A stretch of DNA of 41,224 bases, taken from the NCBI GenBank assembly GCA_019359045.1, contig JAHHIA010000023.1:1-41224 (forward strand), written 5' to 3'. Made by a program: the position numbers and the translations under genes. Each line of letters begins with the position of its first letter. Within the stretch, counting starts at the first letter, position 1. Under the pieces are notes generated by a model that did not search any database, was not told the DNA's origin, and saw only the letters and a list, made by a program, of their open reading frames with translations. Positions 34,057 through 41,224 of the stretch are shown here, piece by piece. The stretch comes from Scytolyngbya sp. HA4215-MV1. Lineage in GTDB: Bacteria; Cyanobacteriota; Cyanobacteriia; Leptolyngbyales; Leptolyngbyaceae.

Positions 34057-34947
34057 ATGAAGAGAATTAAAGATAATACAAAAGAACATCCTCTAATAGC
34101 CAATCGTTATCAACTAGACGAGTTAATCAGCCAAAAACAAGGGAATGTACTTTATAAAGCAAAAGATCTTCTGAAAGAAAACACCTGCGTTGCTATCAAA
34201 TTGCTAGAGAAATCCTGTAAAACAATTCGTCAAGAATTTTTTAGCAATGAGATTAGAATTTGCACTCAACTAAGTCAGAAGAGCCATCATATTGTACAAG
34301 TTTTAGATGATGGCATAACCGAAATGGGAATGCTTTTCTATGTTATGGAGTTCTTAATTGGAAAAAAAATTGCTGAATTGATCAAATTTAGATTGCTGAC
34401 ATTGCCTAAATTCTTAACTTTGTCATCCCAAGTTTGTTTAGGTCTGCAATGTATTCATGAAGCCTCGATTATCCATCAGGATATTAAACCCAGTAATCTT
34501 TTTTCTATTAAAAATGACCAAACTGGTCAACCGTTCGCAAAGATCCTCGATTTTGGTGTGGCTGTCCCCATTGATTCAGCTTTTAATCATTCCAGATCGG
34601 GCTTTGTAGGAACCTTCGCTTATGCTTCTCCAGAAAAACTTACAGGCGAAAAAGTGGATACTCGTTCTGATATTTATAGCTTTGGTGTAGTGATGTATGA
34701 AATGTTAACTAGTCACTTGCCTGTGCGGGCAGAAGACTTCCATGAAATGTCCGGTTGGGCTAAAGCTCATCGCACTAATAGTCCACCTAAAATCGGGGAA
34801 CTTTGTTTAGCAAAACCACCCAAGTCTTTAGAAGATTTAGTAATGGCTTGTTTATCAAAATCACCCAGCGATCGTCCTCAAACGATACTGGAAGTTCTAG
34901 AGGTTCTCACACCTTTAGAACAACAATACCATCGGCACAAAGCTTGA
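34057..34947 (+). CDS. Ser/Thr protein kinase
   Basis: A 296-residue Hanks-type kinase with no membrane helix. The ATP-binding Lys lies in CVAIKLLEK (about 48) and the catalytic loop is IIHQDIKPSNL (HQD in place of HRD, Asp kept). DFGVA starts the activation segment, YASPEKL replaces APE, and DIYSFGVVMYEML is kept. The glycine loop is degenerate (ISQKQGNVLYKA). It is likely active. Position between the FHA and TIR genes suggests that it phosphorylates a system component read by the FHA domains. The gene is about 37% GC in sampled lines, below its neighbours. Confidence 0.9.
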   Translation: MKRIKDNTKEHPLIANRYQLDELISQKQGNVLYKAKDLLKENTCVAIKLLEKSCKTIRQEFFSNEIRICTQLSQKSHHIVQVLDDGITEMGMLFYVMEFLIGKKIAELIKFRLLTLPKFLTLSSQVCLGLQCIHEASIIHQDIKPSNLFSIKNDQTGQPFAKILDFGVAVPIDSAFNHSRSGFVGTFAYASPEKLTGEKVDTRSDIYSFGVVMYEMLTSHLPVRAEDFHEMSGWAKAHRTNSPPKIGELCLAKPPKSLEDLVMACLSKSPSDRPQTILEVLEVLTPLEQQYHRHKA

Positions 34948-34985
34948 TAGTGGCAAAGAGACTTTTTCCATATTTGTGAAGACTT

Positions 34986-35756
34986 ATGCACGATTTTTTC
35001 ATTAGCTACACAGGTAACGATCGCCCCTGGGCAGAATGGATTGCCTGGGTGTTGGAAGAAGCGGGTTACTCTGTCATCATCCAGGCATGGGACTTTCAGG
35101 TGGGTGGCAATTTTGTCCTGGATATGCAGAAAGCCACTGAAGCCAAGCGGACGATCGCAGTGCTTTCTGCCCTCTATCTCACCAAACCCTTTCCCCAATC
35201 CGAATGGGCAGCCGCGTTTGCCCAGGACTCAACCAGTGCTAACCGCAAACTGATTCCAGTTCGAGTAGAGGACTGCAACCCTACCGGGCTGCTGGGGCAG
35301 ATTGTTTATATTGATACCTTCAACTGTGAAGAATCAGAAGCGCAGCAACGGCTCTTAGCTGCCGTCAAAGATGGTCGGATGAAACCGACCCAGCGTCCTG
35401 GCTTCCCTGGCCAACCCGTTCAGCGAGAAGTTTCAGAGCATGTCTCCTTTCCTGGTCAATCAACTCCAGCCACCGCCACCACCCCTCTCTCTCAGACCGC
35501 AGCCCAACCGCCTCAATCGCCTGCTGTCAGTTTAACTGTTTCGCAAAAACATCGCTTACAGCAAAAACTGGATACTTTACAGCCCGAACTGGACTTAAGA
35601 ACAGAAAAGTTGAAGCAATTACGCAAGGGCTTGGCGATTATGGTTGACCCGGCAACCAAGTTCAAGCTACAGAATCAGATTCAGGATGAAGAGGCGCTGT
35701 TGGCAAAACTGGAAGACGAGATAGAGACGATCGAAGCAACTTTACGATCGACGTAA
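34986..35756 (+). CDS. TIR-domain effector with C-terminal helical adaptor domain
   Basis: A 256-residue protein. Residues 1-125 are a TIR domain: HDFFISYTGNDRPWAEWIAWVLEEAG, WDFQVGGNFV (the BB-loop region) and PQSEWAAAF, where Glu73 fits the catalytic glutamate of NAD-consuming TIRs. A Pro/Gln/Thr-rich linker (135-183) leads to a helical hairpin (about 190-253). That segment matches the N-terminus of the STAND-like protein at 29150: 19 identities in 56 ungapped positions (TIR 198-253 against 14-69). The TIR is probably the toxic output of the cluster, recruited by this domain. It starts 38 nt after the kinase. Confidence 0.85.
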   Translation: MHDFFISYTGNDRPWAEWIAWVLEEAGYSVIIQAWDFQVGGNFVLDMQKATEAKRTIAVLSALYLTKPFPQSEWAAAFAQDSTSANRKLIPVRVEDCNPTGLLGQIVYIDTFNCEESEAQQRLLAAVKDGRMKPTQRPGFPGQPVQREVSEHVSFPGQSTPATATTPLSQTAAQPPQSPAVSLTVSQKHRLQQKLDTLQPELDLRTEKLKQLRKGLAIMVDPATKFKLQNQIQDEEALLAKLEDEIETIEATLRST

Positions 35757-35808
35757 GAGCTAATCAAGAAACTACTCTATAACCAATACATCGTTCATTT
35801 GTCAGAGT

Positions 35809-37737
35809 TCACTCAGGCAACCCTGATAACACCGTGGCAATTTCTTTTAGATAAACTCGGTTGATGGGTTCCTCTGCCTCAAGCTGGTATTGTTCCACTA
35901 GCCCATGACGATGAACCGAAATTTTATCAGCTTTGCGAACTACCACCGTTGATGTTTCCACGACATCCCGCATGAGTATCATTTCTACCTCCGTAGGATT
36001 ATCCAGCAGCACCAAATCGCTACCGCTGTAGAACATGCCGTCGTGGTCGATCGCCGTTTCCTGATACTCCACAATTAAAAGATCGAGACTAGGATTGCGC
36101 AGGAGATTTTGCACATTGGTGTTGTAATCAGGATGCTTCTCTTTTTGAGAGCGATTTATGAACACCCCCTCCCGACAGACTGATCCGATCGTCCAATTGG
36201 GGTACTTCAACAAAATATGGTCAATCATTTCTAACAACTCCGAAACCGAAACGCGATTAAACGTGAGGATCGGAATCCGGGCATCTTGACCAGCAGTAAA
36301 AAATGTCTTCAAAATGTGGGAAGCAATATCGACAGATTCGCCGATCGCCGGTCGCAGGTGCATAAAGATGCCCGGTGCGGCATTGATTTCCAGAATCCCG
36401 AAATGACTTTCTTTCCAGGATTGAGACAAATCAGCAGTAATTACATCGATGCCTAAACAGGTGAGCCGAAAATGTTGAGCAATGTCCTGCACCAAAATGA
36501 TCGTATCGGGATGAACGATCTGAGTCGCATCAATACTGAATCCTCCCGACGATAGGTTGGCGACCTTACGAAGAAAAACCGTATGTCCCCGCTCCAGCAC
36601 CCTATCTAGAGATAAGCGCTGCTCCTCCAGATATCGTTCCATCGCGTCATCGCACTGGATTTTACCCAGGGGCGAAGTGGGGGTATCGGAGCGATCGGGA
36701 GACCGATTTTCGCGATCGATCAGTTCCTGAATCGTGGATTTTCCATCCCCCGTCACCGAGGCGGGACGACGTTCTGTGGCTGCAACAAACCGACCATTCA
36801 CACAGAGCAATCGGTAGTCCTTGCCTGGAATGCTGCGCTCCACAATGATCCGAAGCGGTTCTGTGGGAGGAATTGCCTGAATCGCGCGCTCCACTGCCTG
36901 CATCAATTCATCCGCATCATGAATGTCTGCAGTCACCCCAATCCCCTTATGTCCAACGACAGGTTTGATGGCGATCGGGTAGCCAATCCGACGGGCAACC
37001 GCCAGCGCTTCTGACAAACTGTAAACCACTTCCCCTTTGGGCACCGGAAATCCCAGGCAAGCCAAAAAAGACTTGCAATCATCTTTGCGAGTCGTAAAGT
37101 CGGAATCGAGGTGACTATCGCGATCAAAAGTTGTGGCAATGCCGCGCACCTGCTTTTTTCCGTACCCATACTGCATTAAACCTTCATCCCACAAATAGAA
37201 AGCAGGAATATCCAACTGATGTGCCGTTTTGAGCAATGCGTAAACTGTGGGACCGCCATAAACTGAGTCGCGGAAATTTTTTTGTAGCATCTTAACCTGG
37301 TCATCCAGGTAAAATTTTTCCTTCTGAGTCATCGCCTCAAACCAATCCCAGACGGAATAGACCACGGATCGGCTGACGCGAGTATGCAGGGATTGGACAG
37401 CAATTCTCGTGCATTGGTGAGATTGAGGGTGCAAACTCCAGCGATCGAGCTGTAGCCCCATCCCTAGGTTGCTAACTTCTGCAACCGTTTGAGCAAAGAG
37501 AGCCGCATAGGAGTCCCAGGATTGTTCTCGAATGTGGGGATAGTAATCAGCAATTTGATCGGCATACTGCTGAAGTAGAAGAGGAGTGGAATTCTCTGTC
37601 ACCGTCAAATCAAAGACGATCGCTGCTTTTTCTAAATAGAAATTTGGTCCCTGATAATAGCGGAAATTGAAAATATCGAAGGCATCCGTTTTCCTAGCAT
37701 TGACGCGGGTTATTTCGATATCTGTGTTGATCGCCAT
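35809..37737 (-). CDS. cphA2: Cyanophycin synthetase, CphA2-type (short form)
   Basis: A 642-residue protein, well short of the roughly 875-900 residues of CphA1. The N-domain is followed by an ATP-grasp domain (about 210-480: GYPIAIKPVVGHKGIGVT, IIVERSIPGKDYRLLCVNGRFVAATER, VTGDGKSTIQEL, FGILEINAAPGIFMHL). Where CphA1 has the Mur-ligase P-loop GTNGKTT, this protein reads FNRVSVSEL, and the remaining 160 residues are a reduced Mur-like domain. CphA2 enzymes have this truncation and polymerise beta-Asp-Arg dipeptides rather than free amino acids. Cyanophycinase is encoded nearby, divergently, fitting storage and recycling of cyanophycin. Confidence 0.8.
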   Translation of the reverse strand: MAINTDIEITRVNARKTDAFDIFNFRYYQGPNFYLEKAAIVFDLTVTENSTPLLLQQYADQIADYYPHIREQSWDSYAALFAQTVAEVSNLGMGLQLDRWSLHPQSHQCTRIAVQSLHTRVSRSVVYSVWDWFEAMTQKEKFYLDDQVKMLQKNFRDSVYGGPTVYALLKTAHQLDIPAFYLWDEGLMQYGYGKKQVRGIATTFDRDSHLDSDFTTRKDDCKSFLACLGFPVPKGEVVYSLSEALAVARRIGYPIAIKPVVGHKGIGVTADIHDADELMQAVERAIQAIPPTEPLRIIVERSIPGKDYRLLCVNGRFVAATERRPASVTGDGKSTIQELIDRENRSPDRSDTPTSPLGKIQCDDAMERYLEEQRLSLDRVLERGHTVFLRKVANLSSGGFSIDATQIVHPDTIILVQDIAQHFRLTCLGIDVITADLSQSWKESHFGILEINAAPGIFMHLRPAIGESVDIASHILKTFFTAGQDARIPILTFNRVSVSELLEMIDHILLKYPNWTIGSVCREGVFINRSQKEKHPDYNTNVQNLLRNPSLDLLIVEYQETAIDHDGMFYSGSDLVLLDNPTEVEMILMRDVVETSTVVVRKADKISVHRHGLVEQYQLEAEEPINRVYLKEIATVLSGLPE

Positions 37738-38341
37738 AAGTCGTCTTTATTCCCACAACCATCGACCTTAACGTAAGGCTTAGATCATTTCGTCTACCGT
37801 AAGGCATCTTTGGAAAATCGGAATTCGACAGAATGCTATTTTTTGGCCAAAGACAGTTCAATCAGAACGCCACAGCCGTTGATTAATCATCCCCTGTTCA
37901 GCACAGATCCTTCTGAGCAATCGTTTGCGATCGCGTTATCCCCCAAATTATGCCTTTTGCTAGGCGATACACTCAGGACTTTTCAGTACTGTTATAGTCC
38001 AAGCACTTTTCAGAAAGTTTTTATATCCGCAAATCGCAGAGGCAAAGCATTTGGACGATGATTTTCGCGATTGATCAGGATGATTGACTGAATACTTCGT
38101 CCCTATAAGTAGGTAGCTCTAATTAATTGTAAGAAATGGGTTTGGGGCTACGTCCCCGGGCAGGGGCTTTTATCCCCACCCCACCCAAAAATATCTTCAA
38201 TTTAATTTAGCCCAGCCACTTAGGACAATCATTCCTGATTCGAGAAAACTCAAAACCCTTGAACTTGATAGGCTGAAATTAGCCCCAAAAGCGATTTCTC
38301 CGATCAATTTCAAACTGCATTGAATCGGAGGGAATAACACC
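37738..38341. other. Intergenic region between cphA2 and the 38342 gene
   Basis: About 600 nt with the divergent promoters. A reading frame at 37810-38061 exists but starts with TTG, has no ribosome site and looks random. GC-rich stems lie at about 38140-38190 (GGGG/CCCC runs). An imperfect stem, CCGATCAA against TTGAATCGG at about 38299-38327, overlaps the ribosome site of the next gene. I see no NtcA site of the GTA-N8-TAC form. Confidence 0.5.
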
Positions 38342-38632
38342 GTGAATTTGGATAGAACGAACTTACGAACCAGTGTCCGCAAGCTTGCTGAACTGGCTTT
38401 CTATCAACATCTAATTTCCGGCTACGGAGATGGAGAATATCCCGATAGATACCAAATTACCTATAAGGGGAAGACCAGACACTTACCCTTAATACAGGCA
38501 TATGGTTTTCTCAACGGGCTGATTGGGCAAACGGACTGGGACTTTTTCAGACTTGCTCATCAGCCCAAAGATAGGATTTCGGGACAGGATCTACCTAACG
38601 GTTATTGTCGCGGCTCGAATTGGCGTGATTAG
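38342..38632 (+). CDS. Conserved-looking small protein, 96 aa
   Basis: A soluble protein with a helical N-terminus (TSVRKLAELAFYQHLISGYG) and aromatic residues at spaced positions (DWDFFRLAH). I cannot name a family. GGAGGG about 10 nt before the GTG start supports translation. It lies about 70 nt upstream of cyanophycinase on the same strand, so the two may be cotranscribed; a link to cyanophycin metabolism is only guilt by association. Confidence 0.65.
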   Translation: MNLDRTNLRTSVRKLAELAFYQHLISGYGDGEYPDRYQITYKGKTRHLPLIQAYGFLNGLIGQTDWDFFRLAHQPKDRISGQDLPNGYCRGSNWRD

Positions 38633-38703
38633 CTACCAATGAGTCCCTGCAAGCGCAATCAGCGATTGTGACAACAACGATTGAACGAAACTTTGGAGGA
38701 AGT

Positions 38704-39558
38704 ATGACGCAGAGCGGAGTAGAAGCAACAGTTGAACCAGAAATTATGGAAGACGTTGCACTACCTGAAACTCACGGACAGTTGATTATCATTGGCGGTG
38801 CAGAAGATAAGGAAAAAGAATGTAAAATTCTGCGCGAATTTGTTCGGCATGCTGGTGGTCTACAGGCAAAGATCGTGGTGATGACGGTGGCAACTGAATT
38901 GCCTGGTGAAGTTGGCGAAACGTACATTCGAGTATTTAATCGCCTGGGTGTAGATGCAGTCCAGGTCGTTGATACAGGTCGGCGAGAGCATGCCAGTACA
39001 CCCGAAGCGTTAGAAGCGATCGCCCAGGCAACGGGTGTTTTTTTTACCGGCGGAAACCAAGCTCGCATCACCGAATTCTTGAAGGATACGGAACTGGACG
39101 AGCTACTGCACAAACGCTTTTCTGAAGGGGTGGTCATTGCAGGCACGAGTGCTGGAGCGGCGATGATGCCTGATGTCATGATTGTGGAAGGCGAGTCGGA
39201 GACGAGTCCCCGTCCCGATGTAGTAAATATGGATCGGGGAATGGGCTTTCTACCCGGTGTAGTGATTGATCAACACTTTGCCCAACGAGGACGACTGGGG
39301 CGGCTGTTGTCTGCGGTTGCGCAACGACCCGTTGTGCTGGGCTTTGGCATTGATGAAAACACTGCGATCGTCATTAACGGCAGCGATGTTGAAATCATTG
39401 GAGAGGGATCGGTCACCGTTGTGGATGTTGCTGACCTGACTCACAACAATGTGAATGAGCTACTAAAAGATGAGCCGCTAGCTCTCTGTAATGTAAAACT
39501 GCACATTCTTCCCCATGGCTACCACTTTGACCTGACCCGCCGTTCTTGTGTCTGTTAA
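38704..39558 (+). CDS. cphB: Cyanophycinase (peptidase S51 family)
   Basis: A 284-residue serine exopeptidase that cleaves cyanophycin to beta-Asp-Arg dipeptides. GQLIIIGGAEDKE at the start, FFTGGNQARITE in the middle and the nucleophile motif GTSAGAAMM (Ser of GTSAG) are diagnostic, as are MGFLPGVVIDQHFAQRGRLGRLL and GFGIDENTA further on. The ATG at 38704 follows GGAGGAAGT, a near-ideal ribosome site; an upstream in-frame GTG is less likely. Together with the divergent CphA2-type synthetase it could run a dipeptide release and re-polymerisation cycle. Confidence 0.95.
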   Translation: MTQSGVEATVEPEIMEDVALPETHGQLIIIGGAEDKEKECKILREFVRHAGGLQAKIVVMTVATELPGEVGETYIRVFNRLGVDAVQVVDTGRREHASTPEALEAIAQATGVFFTGGNQARITEFLKDTELDELLHKRFSEGVVIAGTSAGAAMMPDVMIVEGESETSPRPDVVNMDRGMGFLPGVVIDQHFAQRGRLGRLLSAVAQRPVVLGFGIDENTAIVINGSDVEIIGEGSVTVVDVADLTHNNVNELLKDEPLALCNVKLHILPHGYHFDLTRRSCVC

Positions 39559-39694
39559 GCATGGGCTGTTTTTGTCGATATTTCCGTCTATATCTTCAAA
39601 ACACCGAGACTCTTTGACAAGATGACTCAAGCTGAAGCCCGATAACGACCAATTTAAGATTGTCTTCATCAGTCGGTGGTTACAATTCCACGGA

Positions 39695-39764
39695 GGATGG
39701 GTAAAGGGCATCGCCTATGCCCATCGAACAGCCTAAGCATGGGCACCCGGCACTTTGCCCATCC
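39695..39764. repeat. Nested inverted-repeat structure after cphB
   Basis: GGATGGGTAAAG (39695-39706) pairs with CTTTGCCCATCC (39753-39764) with one mismatch. Inside are GGGCAT/ATGCCC (39706-39722) and ATGGGCA/TGCCCAT (about 39739-39762). The 70-nt segment can fold as alternative hairpins and could end cphB transcription or be a dispersed repeat. The rest of the 436-nt gap to the Xre gene holds only the tRNA-Gly remnant. Confidence 0.55.
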
Positions 39765-39844
39765 TGCGCGGTTTTCATGGATCAAGGATAACAATTCTGA
39801 GCCTTCGAATCTCATTGGGGAGGCATCCGCTGAAGTAGCTTAAA

Positions 39845-39892
39845 AGCGGGTAGCGAGAATCGAACTCGCATCAATAGCTTGGAAGGCTATCA
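39845..39892 (-). pseudogene. 3' part of tRNA-Gly(TCC): probable attachment-site scar
   Basis: On the minus strand, the anticodon arm ATAGC-CTTCCAA-GCTAT (anticodon TCC), a TGAT variable loop, the T arm GCGAG-TTCGATT-CTCGC and the 3' acceptor strand TACCCGC are intact. The 5' acceptor strand and D arm are absent beyond 39892. Integrative elements that use tRNA 3' ends leave such half copies. An Xre-type repressor starts 100 nt away, consistent with the edge of an element. Confidence 0.75.
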
Positions 39893-39993
39893 ACAATCTA
39901 TGAACAGAAAGAGTTTCAGGCTTTACACCAAAAATTTACCCCAAACCTACCCCAAAAAAGCTGGCTTCATCATTCCTTGATATAAGCGATCGC

Positions 39994-40203
39994 TCACTCA
40001 TCAGGTTCATAGACGATAAAATCCCCTGGTTGCCATCCATAAGCACGGCAAATTTTCTCAATCACATCCCCGGTAGGGATGTAGCTCGGATCATCACATA
40101 ATCGATAGGCAGTTGCTCTGCTTAACCCGGTATCTTGCCAGAAACGATACCGGGTTAAGCCCTGCTGATCTAAGAGGATTTTGATGCGATTTTTAGCTCC
40201 CAT
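39994..40203 (-). CDS. Xre/Cro-type HTH repressor, 69 aa
   Basis: A compact helix-turn-helix protein: NRIKILLDQQGLTRYRFWQDTGLSRATAYRLCDD contains the HTH, followed by VIEKICRAYGWQPGDFIVY, as in the HTH_26 subgroup of Xre regulators. It has no effector domain, as typical for phage- or island-borne repressors and antitoxin-like regulators. The upstream dyad TATTCTCAT/ATGAGAATA is a likely operator that could control both this gene and the divergent small genes. Confidence 0.88.
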   Translation of the reverse strand: MGAKNRIKILLDQQGLTRYRFWQDTGLSRATAYRLCDDPSYIPTGDVIEKICRAYGWQPGDFIVYEPDE

Positions 40204-40219
40204 CCCCCAATATTGCCAG

Positions 40220-40257
40220 TATTCTCATCTTGCCGCTATGTCTAAAAAATGAGAATA
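40220..40257. promoter_or_regulatory. Operator-like dyad in the Xre divergent promoter
   Basis: TATTCTCAT (40220-40228) and ATGAGAATA (40249-40257) are exact reverse complements 20 nt apart. They start 17 nt upstream of the Xre ATG and precede the divergent gene at 40333. This fits a repressor binding two half-sites or two dimers. Confidence 0.5.
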
Positions 40258-40332
40258 TTGAGGCAGTCAAAACCCAGTCCCACAGACTCGCAATCCTCAG
40301 GACTGGGTAAACCCCGATTAGGAGTTACAACC

Positions 40333-40632
40333 ATGATCGCAGATGAAAGACCGGATCAACCAGGTTCTCAGTCCCCTTTTGAAATTGCTCAGGGTGCTGC
40401 AAGTGAGGCTCTAGATGCTCTGTATACCGTCTACTGGGCAGATAGCTTCCAGGCTGATTTGTTAGAAACCAAGCTGGCAGAACTCATCCTGTTCTACACC
40501 AAAGAGGCTCGTCCTTTGAGTGAACCTCATCCCCATCCTGACCAGTTGGACAGTGAGGAAGCAAGTACGATCGCCCCTTCCATCCTGCCAGAGCAGTGGA
40601 TCGAAGCATCTACCTGTTTCACCACAGTCTAG
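40333..40632 (+). CDS. Small hypothetical protein, 99 aa
   Basis: An acidic protein with a central helix (SEALDALYTVYWADSFQADLLETKLAELILFY). I recognise no family. The ATG at 40333 has AGGAG at 40320-40324, which is preferred to an in-frame ATG 84 nt upstream that lies inside the operator dyad. It is divergent from the Xre gene and 13 nt upstream of another small gene, forming a two-gene operon. Confidence 0.65.
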   Translation: MIADERPDQPGSQSPFEIAQGAASEALDALYTVYWADSFQADLLETKLAELILFYTKEARPLSEPHPHPDQLDSEEASTIAPSILPEQWIEASTCFTTV

Positions 40633-40645
40633 GGAGGGAACAACG

Positions 40646-40876
40646 ATGTCTTTTCAACCTCCAGAGCAACCCACCATTATCGATTTACGCGATCGCCCTT
40701 CTCCTGAAGTCTTGCGAGTGCTGGCGATTGGTACACCTGAAGTGGTGCAAAACTTTGTGATGACCCTGTTTCAATGGGGATATGCTCGACCGGATGAATG
40801 GTCTAGACAGCTTCCGACTGTGAATCCTGGCGAGGTGATGCGGATACTGACCAAACGGATCAATCTGGTTGAATAG
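40646..40876 (+). CDS. Small hypothetical protein, 76 aa
   Basis: PTIIDLRDRPSPEVLRVLA and FVMTLFQWGYARPDEWSRQLP suggest a small alpha/beta fold; I cannot name the family. AGGGAGGGAA just upstream is a very strong ribosome site and fixes the ATG at 40646. It ends 33 nt before a strong terminator and closes the operon begun at 40333. Confidence 0.7.
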   Translation: MSFQPPEQPTIIDLRDRPSPEVLRVLAIGTPEVVQNFVMTLFQWGYARPDEWSRQLPTVNPGEVMRILTKRINLVE

Positions 40877-40908
40877 AAAGTTCAGCTATTATTTTATCGA
40901 TAAGGACG

Positions 40909-40940
40909 AAAAAGTCCGGAGATATCCGGACTTTTTCTTT
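40909..40940. terminator. Strong, probably bidirectional, intrinsic terminator
   Basis: AAAAAGTCCGG (40909-40919) and CCGGACTTTTT (40926-40936) form an 11-bp stem with a 6-nt loop, flanked by A and T runs on the two sides. It ends the 40333-40876 operon. The following 165 nt up to the next ATG hold no complete gene. Confidence 0.9.
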
Positions 40941-41105
40941 TGGTGGCTTGTTAAGAGATGATATGACTATCCGATAAGCTAAATCAGATAACTTTATGGC
41001 ATTTTACTTTGTGGAAGGGCTTAAGTATTACTGGAACGTCTAGGCGATCGTCGTATTGACCTGTTAAAACAGTATTTCCCCATTAAAAATTAAGAGTCAA
41101 ACTCG

Positions 41106-41224
41106 ATGAAAGCAACTGAAGTGAATTTTCTCAAGTTCCTCAAACAGCCTAATCAGTTTGTCATCCCTATTTATCAACGCACCTACAGTTGGACATTAAA
41201 GCAGTGCCAGCAGTTATGGCATGA
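41106..41224 (+). CDS. DUF262-family protein, N-terminus only (runs off window)
   Basis: The 39 visible residues include NFLKFLKQPNQFVIPIYQR and TYSW near position 27, the conserved N-terminal signature of DUF262 (ParB/sulfiredoxin-like fold). DUF262 proteins include GmrS-type components of modification-dependent restriction and related defence proteins, often with a C-terminal HNH (DUF1524) domain that would lie outside this window. Placement beside an island boundary fits a mobile defence gene. No strong ribosome site is visible. Confidence 0.8.
   Translation, partial: MKATEVNFLKFLKQPNQFVIPIYQRTYSWTLKQCQQLWH

Noticed and set aside
37810-38061. Open frame of 83 codons upstream of the 38342 gene
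   Set aside because: TTG start, no ribosome site, no recognisable protein pattern, and it lies in a promoter region.
41045-41092. Short frame ending in RIDLLKQYFPIKN before the DUF262 gene
   Set aside because: Possibly the tail of a lost gene, but about 22 codons with no start is too little to call.

Overview
The window is cyanobacterial chromosome. HIP1 octamers (GCGATCGC) recur throughout, and it carries a photosystem II D1 gene, cyanophycin metabolism genes, a plastoquinone-type UbiD and several small protein families known mainly from cyanobacteria. An exosortase O-type pair and a CphA2-type enzyme suggest a filamentous, Leptolyngbya- or Oscillatoria-like organism. That placement is inference; there is no rRNA here.

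Layout, left half. 1-2320 is the 3' part of a ROCO protein (leucine-rich repeats, Roc GTPase, COR, two membrane helices). Then come tRNA-Pro(TGG), a small unknown gene, tyrA, and a repeat island (3974-4335) whose ends carry GTGTACAC. These are followed by ubiD, a DUF4333-like lipoprotein, exbB-exbD facing a TonB-like protein, and the phosphate transporter operon pstSCAB behind a clear Pho box. Next are a Uma2-family nuclease, mnmG, a CRP-like site, a DUF1643 protein, and the exosortase O-type gene overlapping its PEP-CTERM membrane partner.

Layout, centre (24.1-28.8 kb). An ArsR-family repressor gene sits between a nitronate monooxygenase/DUF2499/DUF3593 operon and a psbA encoding the microaerobic form of D1 (D1'; Ala80, Leu158, Ala286, Met173). 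All three promoter regions (arsR, the monooxygenase operon, psbA) share the core AATAACTA-NNY-AGT, and at psbA it is a perfect 12-bp-arm palindrome beside the -35 box. I read this as a small regulon that switches on an alternative photosystem II core.

Layout, right half. 29150-35756 is a same-strand run of six genes: a degenerate STAND-like P-loop protein, a MoxR AAA+ ATPase, a vWA protein, a protein with two nearly identical FHA domains, a Ser/Thr kinase and a TIR protein. It looks like an NTP-dependent conflict (defence) system. The N-terminal helical segment of the first protein aligns without gaps to the C-terminal segment of the TIR protein, which suggests a homotypic link between sensor and effector. 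After it come a CphA2-type cyanophycin synthetase and, divergently, cyanophycinase.

At 39845-39892 lies the 3' part of a tRNA-Gly(TCC) gene lacking its 5' half, the usual scar of integration into a tRNA. Beyond it are an Xre-type repressor with an operator-like dyad, two tiny genes, a strong terminator, and the start of a DUF262 protein that runs off the window.
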